Shown here: piece by piece, positions 27,101 to 36,953 of the stretch | Layout of the letters: each line of letters begins with the position of its first letter | Position numbering within the stretch: the stretch's first letter is position 1 | Assembly: GCA_037903475.1 (NCBI GenBank) | Contig: JBAJFG010000501.1 | Location: 62,001-126,000, forward strand | Length of the DNA stretch: 64,000 nt | Direction: 5' to 3' | DNA from: Ancylostoma caninum | Lineage: Eukaryota; Nematoda; Chromadorea; Rhabditida; Ancylostomatidae | Made by a program: the position numbers and the translations under genes | Notes under the pieces: model-generated | Database searches by the model: none | What the model was told of the DNA's origin: nothing | The model's input: the letters and a program-made list of their open reading frames with translations, nothing else

Positions 27101-30100
27101 ACCCGATTCGTCGAATTCCGGACAACTTCAGGTTTTTCGATCCTACGAACTCTTCCGAATGATTGATGAAGCCTAACCGATTTCGCGCGAAAAGCGCGAA
27201 ACGCAACAATAGAAGAAATACGACCACCTATGGAATGCTTCATGAAACACGCTCAAGAGAATATTCTCGTGGTCACCAGTGCAAAAATTGTTGCTTAATA
27301 CCTTGTGTTTGCCTTATTCTTATAGATTCCATTGAAGCTTCAAATTGAGATGGATTTAGAAAGTTCAAGTAATCAGTAAAGAGGAAGGAATAATAGATAA
27401 GTTTAAAAAAGAAGAGTCAATTTGTATTACATGGCCTTGTGACAACTACTAATCTGCCCAAAACCTCATCAGGACTTTTCTCTCATCTGACGGCTCAACC
27501 AACTTCATCTACATAGGAATGAAACAGATCTACAGCGTGAGAAACAGACTTTTCGAAATCAAGAAAAAAGTCACAGAATTTTCACAGAATGGGCCTAAAT
27601 TAGTAGCGAAATGGAAAAGATACAAAAGAAGCAGGAATTCTTGTTGGATGCACACATACAGAGTGGGCCAAAACTACGGTAACAACACGTGTTTTTTTTT
27701 TCCAAGGCAGCATGTTCCGCCTTGAGGTCATGCTTAAGTTGGAGGTAGTTCCCGGAAGTTTTATCAGAACAGTTCTGCAGAATTAAAGCTTCGTCTAAAC
27801 CACGAGTAGGAAAACAATAAATTTTAGGACCTACAGGTTTTGTCTGGTGGCCACTCAATTCCACTAATATCAACCAAATCCATTAGTGCATAGGTTTTGT
27901 GATAATCGAGACAAAGGCTAGCTCAAAACCCCCTAGAAATTGGGAATTGCCACGGAAGCACTCAAAAAATAGGGGATCCATTGCCCAACCATTTGCGCGC
28001 CACGGCCTGCTAGCCCACTGGATGTCTCAGGGTTAGACTCCTAACAGATGAAGTATATTTCTAGATTTTTCCTTGTCTTATGTTCCTTAGCAGTCAATGA
28101 ACACAAATCATATGACAATGATGACAATGTTCCAAATTGCTTTGGAAATCTTTTTCTGATAGCCACTTTCCTTGTTTCCGTTTTTTTTGCGCACCCTGTA
28201 TGAAGTGATGCGTAATTATTCGCCATTCCGCATTTGCTTCCATAAACTGTTGTTAGCATGGGGATTACGCTTTTTCTGCGAAACTCCATGACTATGAGAA
28301 TGAATAAAATAGAAGTGTTCTTTTTACTACAAGTCAACAAAAAAATTGACGCCTATGACATGATTTGTGGAGAGACGAGTTTTCCAAAATTGAGGATGGC
28401 TGTGCAGTGAACACCTAAGGAAAAAAATAAGAGTCTTGAAGCAAAGATCTCACAAATTCGCTAAGGGGAGGGGGGGGGGTCAGGATTAAATCAGAGCGCG
28501 AGAAAAACGTGATTTGTTAATACTCACAGCGGAAGGACACCAGGTATTTATGATTTCTAGCAACGAGGCGTATTTGGGTCTTAGACGCTTTAGAAGGTCA
28601 TGTCCACCTGGCAGTGCCGAATGCAAGAGTTGTTAGCCCGAGGGGGGGGATGGCAGCTCCACCTCTCCGCAGACCCAAATACAGTAATAAAATTACAAAA
28701 ATAGACAGTAAAAATAGGCCCATGTAATATTTCCATCTATTATATTTTATAAAGCAATTCCAAAAACTCTGCTTCCTATTCTCGGGAGGGGGCGCTCCCC
28801 CCCCCCTGCGTCTTGCCCTTGGTATCCTTCCCTCGTCAGCTCAACATCGTAACCACACTAAAAACAACTGAACTAATACTTTGAAATCTTGATTCAAACC
28901 GGATTCCAAGGAAAGTAATAGTGATTACGTCTTAGAGGCAAAGATTGCAGGGTGGCTAGTCTGATTTCTTTCGTGCATGTCTTTCGCCGAAATTCGGCGA
29001 AGGCTATTCACATAAAATTGCGTACATCTTAGTATGCGTCGCAAGCGCACGTTCGCTTGGTAAGAACTAATGAAGCGGCAAAGGAGATCATTATCGACGA
29101 TGCTCGCGAAGTACTCTAGAAGAACATCCTGGTCAAACACGTTTTTACCTCGCTGTTGATCCCTAAAGCGTGCATTGTTAGGATATGGTAAATCGCAATC
29201 TTGTGTAACTGCAGACACACGACATTGGCATTGCAGATTGGGCCGTGAACTTGTTTTGAACGGGTGAAGAACAAGCAGGGTCCAAGGGATCGCTGACACA
29301 TTGCAAATGCATTGAAGTATGAAAATAAATAACATAGGCAGCAGTGGCAAAGTGTGCAGAAAAATAACTAATCAAAAATAATAATATAATGTTTGTATGG
29401 TTCACAAAATCATGAAGGGCGTGAATGGAACACACATTCTTGATTTTTACACAGTAGTCCCGTCCGTAACAAGGGGAAGTTCGTATAAGATTTCATATTC
29501 TAAACCTAAAACAAGGTGTAGATTCACAAGCTTCACAGCCCGTGCAGGATCCATATATGTCTCTCTGAGCAAAACGGTGAAAACCAACTCTACCTTGCTT
29601 CATTTAGAAGAAGCGCTGCTTCGAAACTTCTGACGTTTTAAAAGACCACAATTCACCTGTGGATTATTCAACCTCGTTAGAACTAACTATTTGGTTGCAT
29701 TTGTGTATTGTGTACTTGTCAATGTTAGCGGTCTGTCCAGAGTTGCTTACACTAACATTTTCTAACGACTGTCTTAAACAGCGTATTGAAATAAATAAAT
29801 AAATAAATAAAAATAAACGGCTTAAAATAAAATGGTACAAGATTTCCATTTATTTTGAAGAGTTATTTTTGAAATTTGACGACTCATTCGCTGGGCGAGA
29901 GCACCACCCCCCTCCCCTCCCCCGCTGCTCATTTTTCTAATTAATAGAGGGAACAATTCCCTTAGGAGGACTCTCCTCAGATTCACAAAATCTAGCTCTG
30001 CTAATTAGCACTGTTCTCGCTTTCGCCGCAGATTGAAACGCAGCTCCATGGGTAGAGACGTTTTTCTGTGAAACGCAGAAAAAAAACTCAACTGGCCCAG

Positions 30101-33100
30101 AAATCGGGTTGTTTCAGGTGTTCAGCGTCAAATTGCAGCGAATTTAGGCATTCGAACAAGACAGAATCACTAACAAGACAGTGCTTGCGAACAAGGCCAC
30201 GATTTGTGTGGTCAGCCGTGAGGAATTCGTGCGAAATCCCGTGAAACATGAGCTACGAACAGCGCAAAAGCGAAATCGCTGCAACATTCTCTAATAAGCT
30301 GTCGTCAGCTTCAAAAAAATGTAATCTTTCATGAAGTGAAAACAGCTGCAGGATTGGTGCTTTGCTCGATGCGTAATCGTGAGATTTGCGCCTTTCACCG
30401 TGTTGGACGTGAGCCAAATCTACAGCAAACCCGAGTTAGTATATATTTACCTACCGAATGACCACAAACATTATGCCTAGTTAGTTAGTGATCAATGTAA
30501 TCATACAGAAATGATGATTATAGAATTCCATCACGTGCCGCTTCTGGTACATCTTGTAGGCTCCAGAATTAAGGAGACAGGAGTACAGTGTGCGTTTTTC
30601 AAGTTATCACGGACTTAGACGCTGTCCCATCTTTTGTTGTTCATCTACTAAATCGTACAATATCTCCCGAACCAACGCCCTATGCCACTGAATTCGGCAT
30701 ATTGAGGTTTTGTTGCTGTTTTTTTTAAACTGTTGCCTAATTAATTAATTAATGCACGTCACAGGGCGCGCCAATTAATTGATAAATGTTGGAAGAGTAA
30801 GGGTCAGCTCGCTTCCTAACTCTAGATATGGATCGTTCACTAAGTCTGCGTAATTTTGGATCGCTCTGTACAAAATTCGTTCAGTGGATCATTGCTCTTT
30901 GATAAATCCACTAGCTGAAATGTCTGGCCTATGTTATTTCTAGCAGCATTCCCCACTCAAGGAAATAGAGATTTGTAATCCCTTTGTCCGTATATATACT
31001 GCGTGTATTGGCGTATCGATGCTCTTGTAACAATAAACGTTCGGCCATAAACAAGAGCCAAGTCAAACATTTGACGGGCAGTTAGTTATGATTAATGATT
31101 GATGACTGCATCTAATTTTTAGTTTACATTCACGACTGTCAACTACAGCATGTTGTGTATTGGACGTATTCCAAATTCGAACCTAGAAAGAATCACCACG
31201 ATGTCTTATTTCCAGCATGAAAAGGAATACTATTACGTGTCGAGAAAACCCCTAATTGTGCACTAACACTCAGCAAGTGAAATCAGCATAATTTCTGAAA
31301 TAGATGGAACATATCCTGAGGAACCTCATCATCACAAACCGCAAAGCAGAAGCAAAAGGGTTCACATATTCTGCGCCGCTTATCCAGACTAAAGCAAGAC
31401 CAGAATAGTTGTCTCGTTGTCTTTTTCAAAATGACATTTGGAGTTAGCGTCGCGCTGGAATCCTCGCTCCGACTGTATAGCCGCCCCGACTTACTATAGG
31501 GTTTTCTTGATAGTAAGTTTTCTTGATGGTTACCACCAAATGTGACGAAAAACAACCAAGGAGAACCCTGATTTGCCAATACCGCGGCGATTCCAGCGCG
31601 AGCAGCGCGGCCGCGTCGCGTGCTTCCTAGGCCCGCAAAAAAAAACGCACTTCCATTGACGTTCACTGTAAGGAAAATTTGCCAAGCGATGGTGATGCTA
31701 GCAGGAAAACGGAAACTTCAAGGTTCTTTTGTTAAATTTCTACGTTCATTCCAAGATTCTTTCCCCTTGTATGGATAGGAGAAGCAGGAGAATGTTTCGG
31801 TGCTAGGTGCAATGAATTAAACAGTGGAAATAGTAGCCGATATGAAAGGGTATTGACACATCGTAGAGCTAGCTCTATTAATTAGCAAAGAATTTCCATA
31901 GAGGCAGGGAAGTTGGGTTGGATTGCATGTTGACCATGATGTCAACGAAACAAAAGAAATCGGAAGTCTGGAAACAAAATGTATTTCTGTAAATGTGATA
32001 AATCCGAATATAATTTTGAGAATTTGGAAAAAAAGATTGTGAACTATTATAAACTCATCTCAGAGATAGCTTTTCCATGATCTCCAGAAAATATGTGATG
32101 GAATTGCTCTGTTGTATGATTATGAATATATGATTGAATTGAACTGTTTTTGAACATCTTTCTCTCTAAAACCGCAGCTAGGATACTGCTGTAAAATCGT
32201 AAAATTAGAGCGACTAGAAGAGAATGTGGTAAGATGTTTACCTACTTAAGCCTCTGATTTTGTAGAAATTCAGCACTTTCAACGCCTACTCAGCCTGGAA
32301 TATTCCTCTTCATCCGCTTTACGGCAGCGCTTTTGAAAGATTCGTTAGCATTGTGTAGTCTTCACGACTTTCCGGATCCGCTTCCTCAATGATCAATGGC
32401 TAAGCTTCTGGTTCTTCTCCTCTTTTATTCGCGTCGTCATTTTGCTTGATTGCAGCTCTAATGCATATCAAGCTTAGCATAACTAGCCTAACGACTGGTT
32501 TATGGCAAGCTGTAAACGATGCTGACAATGGCTGTTATGATGGAGCGAATCTCCTGCGATCGCGTCGAGCTGGAACTGCTAGGAACACCAAAAATTGCCT
32601 GGTTTTTATCTTTGTGGGAGCAGCGAACCATCACATAGCATGATTCAGTTATTTGAATCATGCATTCAACGTGTGCCTTCCAAGCATGAACGCTTGAAAT
32701 GCGGGAAGCAAGAGAGAAGAAAGGTAACGAGAGAAATAGAATCTTTGTAAGCTAAGGTAAAAATTCAGTGATGAACGAATATTTGGATGCTATAACAAGA
32801 TTCTCCTGCAGAGAATTTATCTTGAAGACGAAAACAAATACGAAGCTGCCTGGTCCCATCTCTCACAGGTTCTAAACAACGTCGGCAGTCAACTTGAAAA
32901 GAACCAGAGTAGAGAGAAAAGTCAGTCTATTGTAAAAAAAATAAATCAAGGATAGGCAACGCAAACATTCCGTTGCATATTGCTTGCTCAAAAAGCTACC
33001 CAGACGCTCTGGCCGAATCCCTTCAAAAAGCCCGTTCCATCGCATTTTAGCACTGTTAAACAGACAAATTTTGTAGCATCTTGGTACAAGACCAAGTCTT

Positions 33101-34563
33101 TTTAGTCCAGTCAAGCTGTTTTCCACATGAAAATTACAGCTTTTCTTAGACGAATCCTCTATCGTAATGATCTTTTAGAAAAGTTTCCTGTTAATCCACA
33201 CAAGCTATTCTAAACCCCTTCTAAAACCTTCCTTTTTGAATCAACAACTTCCACAACTTCCTTAGAAAGAGTCCCTTAATAAAAGATGTTGTCGCATACC
33301 TTGCTCGACGAGTTAGAGGATTATACCAAGGTTCAACTACCCAACTTCCAGAAATTCTCTATTCTTCTACTGCAATAGAGTTCTTCTGCTGCTTTCTACT
33401 GTTTATTATTTATTCGAACTAATCAGTCAGCAGGAGTTCAACAATTTTGTAACGTAAAGGATGTAGATCTTTGACTTCACACACAGCATTCAGAAAATAT
33501 ATACAAAACAATTTTTTAAAAAAAACTGCAATTCCAAAAATGTACACTTTTTTCTACTGCTATAGCACCATATTTCTGTTATAGTATACTATATTTTCTG
33601 CTGCATATTTTTACTATAACAGATAGAGCTAGTAGAATTCTCACAAATGGCGGCCAAAGAGCGTGGATTTAGTGCTATTGTGAATCCTTTTGCATTTCAT
33701 ACTTTTCCTTAGTTTGATCCTCTGCTCCATTTCTGTCAAGAGAATCGCCGTGCTTTTCATTTTAATCTTATACAAGGAGTACATGCAGTACTTACGAAAC
33801 AAAAACCTATGGCTAATAGTATTTTTACTCTTCGTTCTATTTATTTACTACACTTATGCGAAAAAATAGTGGATATTCCGTATTAATATCACGAATAGAC
33901 TAAGGACTTATAAATGAGGGCCAGTCCATGACAACAGTGAAAGTGACAGTTAGTGACTATATTGAAATGGATTCCTGTCGAAATATTAATTCACTATTCT
34001 TACACCGGTGAAATACACCATCAGTTCACCACAAACGCGTTAGCGAAGATGATTCCGCCGAAGATCATCGCTTCTCATTGACGCCGGTGATAGTGGGTCA
34101 GTGGTAATTCTCTCAGAATGTGGACTCGTTTCATTAAGTACACTCGGAACCACACACAAAAACACTTGCGTTTTCAGGTCTTTCAAGTCTATTAACGCGA
34201 TGATAAGGTTTAGCTCAAAGTGACGGTCAATGAATTTATTGTGGAAGTATGGAAAAACAGAGACGGTGAGAAAAAACCAGGATTTTCTTCTATTGGGCTA
34301 CTTCGAATAAGACAGAAATCCCAGATCAACAGTACTTAAAAGGAATTTTCTAGGAAAAATTAAGCCTAGGCCCAGCTTAGAGGCCTTTATGGGCCTAATT
34401 GGCCTGGAGAATATCCAAGAATGGTCATGGATAACATCAGAAAGTGATAAAGAGAAGAAGAATAAGCGGAGAGCGGAACAATAAAAGCAGACTCACTTGC
34501 CAAGGGAATAAGTAAGCACAAAGTGCCTACGGTGGCCGGTAACTGGTAAGCTAACCGTCCCAT
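6122..34563 (-). CDS. Secreted protein with two thrombospondin type-1 repeats, 24-exon model
   Basis: Rebuilt from splice sites with phase kept at every junction; about 1,021 residues. Exons in transcript order: 34497-34563, 26544-26642, 25185-25300, 22753-23350, 21058-21138, 16012-16097, 15710-15762, 15535-15649, 14792-14884, 14578-14707, 13312-13409, 12559-12776, 11539-11654, 11307-11476, 11122-11210, 10922-10976, 9371-9457, 8846-8947, 8644-8766, 8472-8558, 7568-7679, 7076-7180, 6883-6977, 6122-6292. Exon 1 encodes a signal peptide (MGRL, then hydrophobic TVGTLCLLIPLA). Exon 3 encodes a first TSP1 domain (WAAWSAWSFC, RMRVRAC), closed by KPCDPS in exon 4. Exons 22-23 encode a second (WTEWGSWANCFCG, VRTRRC, ESRSCTGGWC). 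Between lie Thr/Pro/Glu-rich segments, a Lys/Arg-rich stretch (TKKGRRKGLSMKRKAKK) and a probable coiled coil (RLLEEIKTLQSLMDDMEKR). TSP1 domains bind extracellular matrix, so a matrix or cuticle-associated secreted protein is likely (inference). A longer in-frame N-terminus could start at 34731. The 22753 donor (GTGTGT) is the weakest link, and the last exon is uncertain. Not a protein I can name. Confidence 0.7.
6883..7180 (-). other. TSP1 domain 2 exon pair
   Basis: Exons 7076-7180 and 6883-6977 join in phase to give a second TSP1 repeat: HWTEWGSWANCFCG, VRTRRC, SSGCQG, SYESRSCTGGWCP. The six-cysteine pattern and WxxWxxW core match the family. A Thr-rich tail (TETTRPEVTTTK) follows. The reading frame also continues unspliced into the intron on either side, which produces a misleading long open frame at 6421-7164. 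Confidence 0.85.
9598..10874. mobile_element. Mariner-like TIR element, no intact transposase
   Basis: Inverted ends AGGTTGTTGCGAAATGAAT (left, from 9600) and, read inward, AGGTTGTTGCGAAACTAATA (right, ending 10872). The element is flanked by TA on both sides and about 1.28 kb long, as usual for mariner. The ends resemble the AGGTTGGTGCAAAAGTAAT-type ends of the cecropia/Hsmar1 group of mariners. I found no continuous transposase or D,D(34)D region on either strand, so this copy is dead or non-autonomous. It lies in the TSP1 gene intron between exons 10922-10976 and 9371-9457, ending about 50 bp from the former. Confidence 0.75.
10994..11075. repeat. (ATTC)n tetranucleotide repeat
   Basis: About 20 units of ATTC with a few variants, in an intron of the TSP1 gene. 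Confidence 0.97.
11993..12197. repeat. (TGAA)n tetranucleotide repeat
   Basis: About 200 bp of TGAA units interrupted by GCGGTAAA- and GCGA-type variants, in an intron of the TSP1 gene. It is the reverse complement of the unit at 10994-11075. Frames through it give His/Ser/Phe/Ile-rich pseudo-peptides that are not genes. Confidence 0.97.
16230..19748. mobile_element. 3.5-kb element with subterminal repeat arrays
   Basis: Both ends begin CTCAGGCA and continue to AGGGGACC (left from 16230, right ending 19748, inverted). Just inside the left end are six direct copies of GACCAGCCGCGCACC or GACCGCCCGCGCACC spaced about 30 bp apart (16246-16415). The right end has the same motif in both orientations (19605-19735). 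This layout, short TIRs plus clustered subterminal repeats, is that of DNA transposons whose transposase binds the subterminal motifs. No transposase is visible inside and no target duplication is clear. It sits in the TSP1 gene intron between exons 21058-21138 and 16012-16097. Confidence 0.6.
16994..18434. mobile_element. Nested inverted-repeat unit inside the 3.5-kb element
   Basis: CTGTAGGCCATAGGTGCGATAG at the left is matched, inverted, by the segment ending at 18434 with CTATCGCACCTATGCTGTAG. Next to both ends are CTTCACTTT-containing segments. It may be an older insertion that the larger element carries or was interrupted by. Nothing coding was recognised. Confidence 0.4.
20231..20497. 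mobile_element. 267-bp MITE with imperfect TIRs
   Basis: Outer inverted ends GCTGGTCAATTATTTTTGCA / GCTGGCCAGTCATTTTTGCA, plus an inner inverted pair GCGGCGGACCAGCTGGACG (20280-20298) / GCGGCGGACTAGCTGGACG (right arm). The GGACCAGCTGG part resembles the subterminal motif of the 3.5-kb element. No coding capacity. It lies in a TSP1 gene intron. Confidence 0.65.
20570..20843. mobile_element. hAT-type MITE with 8-bp target duplication
   Basis: Starts CAGTGGCGAACGCAG and ends CTGCGTCCGCCACTG (inverted; one mismatch). It is flanked by a perfect 8-bp direct repeat CATCAGCA at 20562-20569 and 20844-20851. The 8-bp duplication and CAG...CTG ends are diagnostic of the hAT superfamily. At 274 bp it is non-autonomous. 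G/C runs lie next to both ends and the core is AT-rich. Confidence 0.92.
21139..22711. other. Intron or intergenic stretch of the TSP1 locus
   Basis: No exon recognised. If the long isoform is right, this is the intron between exons 22753-23350 and 21058-21138; otherwise it is the 3' flank of the short form. Confidence 0.4.
22712..23350 (-). CDS. Alternative terminal exon of the TSP1 gene
   Basis: If the donor at 22753 is not used, this exon reads on for 13 codons (ending KPLNGDQ) to a TAG whose last base is 22712. That would give a short secreted form of about 300 residues: signal peptide, one TSP1 domain, then an acidic, Pro/Ser-rich tail (YDVVDPYEADR, NPEYDWTVLD, YVYPWLEDP). The exon starts at a TTCAG acceptor at 23350 in phase with the TSP1 exon. 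Whether the locus makes short, long or both forms, or is two genes, cannot be told from sequence alone. Confidence 0.5.
   Translation of the reverse strand, partial: EFKPCDPSVRHSHHNPSAPSDYDVVDPYEADRREAMRQLYPDDFPAAEEQNNPNFVKLSKPESGGFRVHAAEPISESSVIDITKVAGVPTVDVQSLEAKPQVGSVDSSKEVFKWVENPEYDWTVLDNIQKPSLSSVRAEPNPGPEPVASTSPVPSLLLPTEKVGANEEQVFIAITTPRYVYPWLEDPLFDDNLAKGVYGSVYGIPKPLNGDQ
23759..24200. mobile_element. TA-flanked MITE, 442 bp
   Basis: Left end CAGTACTGCTCCTAATCTTTGC and its inverted copy at the right end (CAGTACTGCTCCTAATCCTTGC) differ at one base. Both ends are flanked by TA. This is the pattern of Tc1/mariner-type MITEs. It lies in the intron between the first TSP1 exon and exon 22753-23350. 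Confidence 0.88.
25185..25300 (-). other. TSP1 domain 1 exon
   Basis: Encodes the WSxWS-type first half of a thrombospondin type-1 repeat: WAAWSAWSFC, then RMRVRAC and FNCLGPNK. The CLGP...KPC ending, typical of TSP1, is completed by the first codons of the next exon at 23350. Acceptor TTTCAG; donor AAG|GTGGGT. The upstream exon 26544-26642 ends in the matching phase. Confidence 0.85.
27659..28198. mobile_element. TA-flanked MITE, copy 1
   Basis: Ends CAGAGTGGGCCAAAACTACG and, inverted, CAGGGTGCGCAAAAAAAACG, each flanked by TA. The interior matches the copy at 38112-38628 along most of its length, for example GGTGGCCACTCAATT, TTCCAAATTGCT and AATCTTTTTCTGAT. Tc1/mariner-type ends; no transposase. 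Confidence 0.88.
28612..28821. mobile_element. Degenerate hAT-type MITE
   Basis: The right half (CTATTCTCGGGAGGGGGCGC, then CCCCCTGCGTC) matches the right end of the 20570-20843 hAT MITE, and the left side begins CAGTGCCGAATGCA. The ends have drifted and no 8-bp duplication can be shown. Confidence 0.5.
28925..29350 (-). CDS. Small secreted hypothetical protein (141 aa ORF)
   Basis: Uninterrupted frame with a good signal peptide (MPLLPMLFIFILQCICNVSA), then a mature part with a CxC pair (LQCQC), a basic central section (NVRLRRILRC) and no transmembrane segment. It lies within the large intron of the TSP1 gene on the same strand. I recognise no family. The CxC after the signal resembles how netrin-like/TIMP domains begin, but the other cysteines do not obviously fit. 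Chance open frames of this size occur in the window, so this is tentative. Confidence 0.28.
   Translation of the reverse strand: MPLLPMLFIFILQCICNVSAIPWTLLVLHPFKTSSRPNLQCQCRVSAVTQDCDLPYPNNARFRDQQRGKNVFDQDVLLEYFASIVDNDLLCRFISSYQANVRLRRILRCTQFYVNSLRRISAKDMHERNQTSHPAIFASKT
29868..29930. mobile_element. Truncated hAT-type MITE right end
   Basis: TTTGACGACTCATTCGCTGG followed by C-rich sequence resembles the right terminal segment of the hAT MITE at 20570-20843 (TTTGGCGACCCATTCTCGGG then C-rich). The terminal CCACTG is absent. Confidence 0.4.
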
Positions 34564-36953
34564 AGGGAGAAGGTGAATGGATAACGACGACGACAACAGC
34601 GACGGCGACGACTGTGGCGACGGCGACGACGACGAGAACGAGAGAGCGACCGAGCGAGAACGACGGGCACAGCGAATAGGGTCACAGCGTACGACGGGGG
34701 AACCAACGCCTACGCCCGCGGGCTTGTTCACGGGGTGGTCCTAGCCGCGCTAGCTTCTCTGCCAGCAAATGGGATCGGTCTATGGTGATGACTGCTGAAG
34801 AAAATCGGACTAGGGTCTCAACGTCCGGCTATTATAACTGTAGAACTAGTAGAACATCCTTGGGCCTTCAAAAAACACATCTCCGCCCTCAACTTCTTGA
34901 AATTCTCGAAATTTCTAGGAGATTTGACTTTAAGTAATGAGTAGTGACTGCTTCTGTAAGCAAGTCCCCTCCGATGCGGAAAGTAGCAACAAAAAACCTA
35001 GTCGCGTCACAAATTCGGCTTACCGTCGTTCGGCAATGCTCTCATTCTCAGGCACGGAGGAATCTTAGCCAACCTGGATTAAGAAACCGTATGGAAGGAG
35101 GTACTTAACCTATGACCTATGACCTATAACCTATAACCTATAACAAAAGCATAACACTAACGATAGGCCTAAATTTTGCTATCTAACGATCTCGAAGCCA
35201 GAATATTGCAATTCATCGAAGAACCTGTTTCATTCGAAAGTGAACAGAGATAATCTCGTGTCATTTCAAAGTGTTTTCTCATAAAATTTGTCAGCATGAC
35301 GATAACATCTCCTTTTTCTGAGAAGAACAGTCATAGAAGCGACTCATTCTGTGCGAATCATGTACGTACAGACCTACAAAGAGAATCTCAACCATTCCAG
35401 TGCTCGTAACGCCGTTACTGTGATCTGGCAAATAGAGAAAAGATAGAAATTCCATTCTTTCCAATTGCTTTGAAATTGTTGTTTGGTCATAAGTTTGCTG
35501 TTCCTCAATAAATTGTGCTATGCCTCGGTTCTGTTCTTAAATTATGCCCATCAAGTGCGAAACGAGAGTACAGCACGTAAATAAATTAATAAATTTCACG
35601 AGATTTCTGACAATTTAATTCTTCACATTACTTGATTGACTGCTTGGCAAATGCCACTCAATTTGCAGTTTGCAACACGTGTCTAAAGTTTTTGAAAACA
35701 ATAATTGCTCAACAAAATTGCTATGGAGAAGGTATTGAATAATCCGACCAGCGATTATTCAAAGAAGTTTCGAAAATGAATCCTGCGTTGGTTTATTGAT
35801 ATTCGTCCTGAATTCCGGGCAAGAGCATCGAAAAGAGCAGTGAGTACATCGATTCGAAGTTCGTCCACTGCATCAAAAATCAAAAGAATTTCGAAATATC
35901 TAAAAGACTTTCAGAATCTCAGAAATGAAGCGAGCGCTGGTCTTCTGGTGCTTTTATGGGAGCCATATTACTTGTAGGTACTTCTAACGCGTAAAAGGCA
36001 ACGTATTTAACTCTGATGCATAGATGCCGCCAATGAGGACAAGAATCGAGAAGTTCTTAACTTCAAAGGCGTAGGGCTCTAACTGTAATTGCACGATGAA
36101 TATTGGTGCGGAACATTTTGATTATTCATCGGCTTCACTCCAGAAGACCATGTTTTTGTTTCTTCACTGGCCAACGCAAAAGTGAGTAAATGGCTGCATT
36201 ACGCCTTAAATATGAGCATGTGGAATGCAAGCATTACTTACCAGAGTGGTCACATTTCGTTCTCGGAATTTGTTATGTCGAAGGACTGCACTCATTTCAT
36301 TGCAATTTCGTGGACTTATCTCAATCTCAATAGGTTTTCGCAGATTTGAGCAAGTTTAATTAGATAATCGACTAATGAAATTTTGGCAGAACAGGTCACC
36401 GAAGCCGCCCTTTGGCTGTTCTTGGCAAGGTGATATAACGCCACAAGTTTCTTAAGTTTTGAAGGCAGCATACATGGAAATTTTTGGTTTGACGATTTCG
36501 CGGTATACTGGGGTTTTTAGGGGCAATGAACTCATCGACAACGATGAAGTAGCGTGACACAAGCAAAAAGCACAGAAAATGATGGCGGTATTTCATGTAT
36601 GTCCACAGCGTGGACGAGTGTTCCGTGGTGGGTCCCGCCACGAAACTCTGCCAATGATACGAATTTCATAAACCAGTCTCCGCTAAACCACATGCGCACA
36701 CCCTGTCGACGGCGTTAGCTGGTGCGACGAAACCCTTTTGTCCGCATTACACAACTGTTACCTTGCAGCTGAAATTAGGCACTTCCTTTGGAAATTCGGA
36801 ACCAACAGAAGAACGATATGCCTTCCTTGACTTCTTTTTAGCGAAGAGCCTAAGGTGTAGCGGGACAACGCTATAAAAATAAATGTTTATTTATGAAGCA
36901 GAAGGGATAAAGAATTTTTGAAAACGTGTGCATGACTGGAAGATTGAGCCGGT
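34564..36953. other. 5' flank of the TSP1 gene and intergenic repeats
   Basis: Immediately upstream of the signal-peptide exon (34570-34670) is a CGACGA/GCGAC-rich stretch, probably 5' UTR or promoter-proximal (inference). Near 35109-35143 five short ACCTATAA/ACCTATGA units occur in tandem. No conserved exon recognised to 36953. Confidence 0.4.

Larger units (their letters stand above)
26643..34496. other. Large first intron of the TSP1 gene
   Basis: About 7.9 kb between the signal-peptide exon and the second exon. It contains a 540-bp TA-flanked MITE (27659-28198), hAT-type remnants near 28612-28821 and 29868-29930, an AAAT microsatellite near 29790-29815, and one small open frame with a signal peptide (28925-29350). 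Apart from these, nothing coding was recognised. Large first introns often hold regulatory sequence, but no specific site can be pointed to. Confidence 0.55.

Noticed and set aside
31283..31666. 127-codon minus-strand frame
   Set aside because: No recognisable domain, compositionally mixed, and inside the TSP1 gene intron without splice support.
35109..35143. Telomere-like CCTATAA units
   Set aside because: Only about five short units, and not the nematode telomere repeat TTAGGC.
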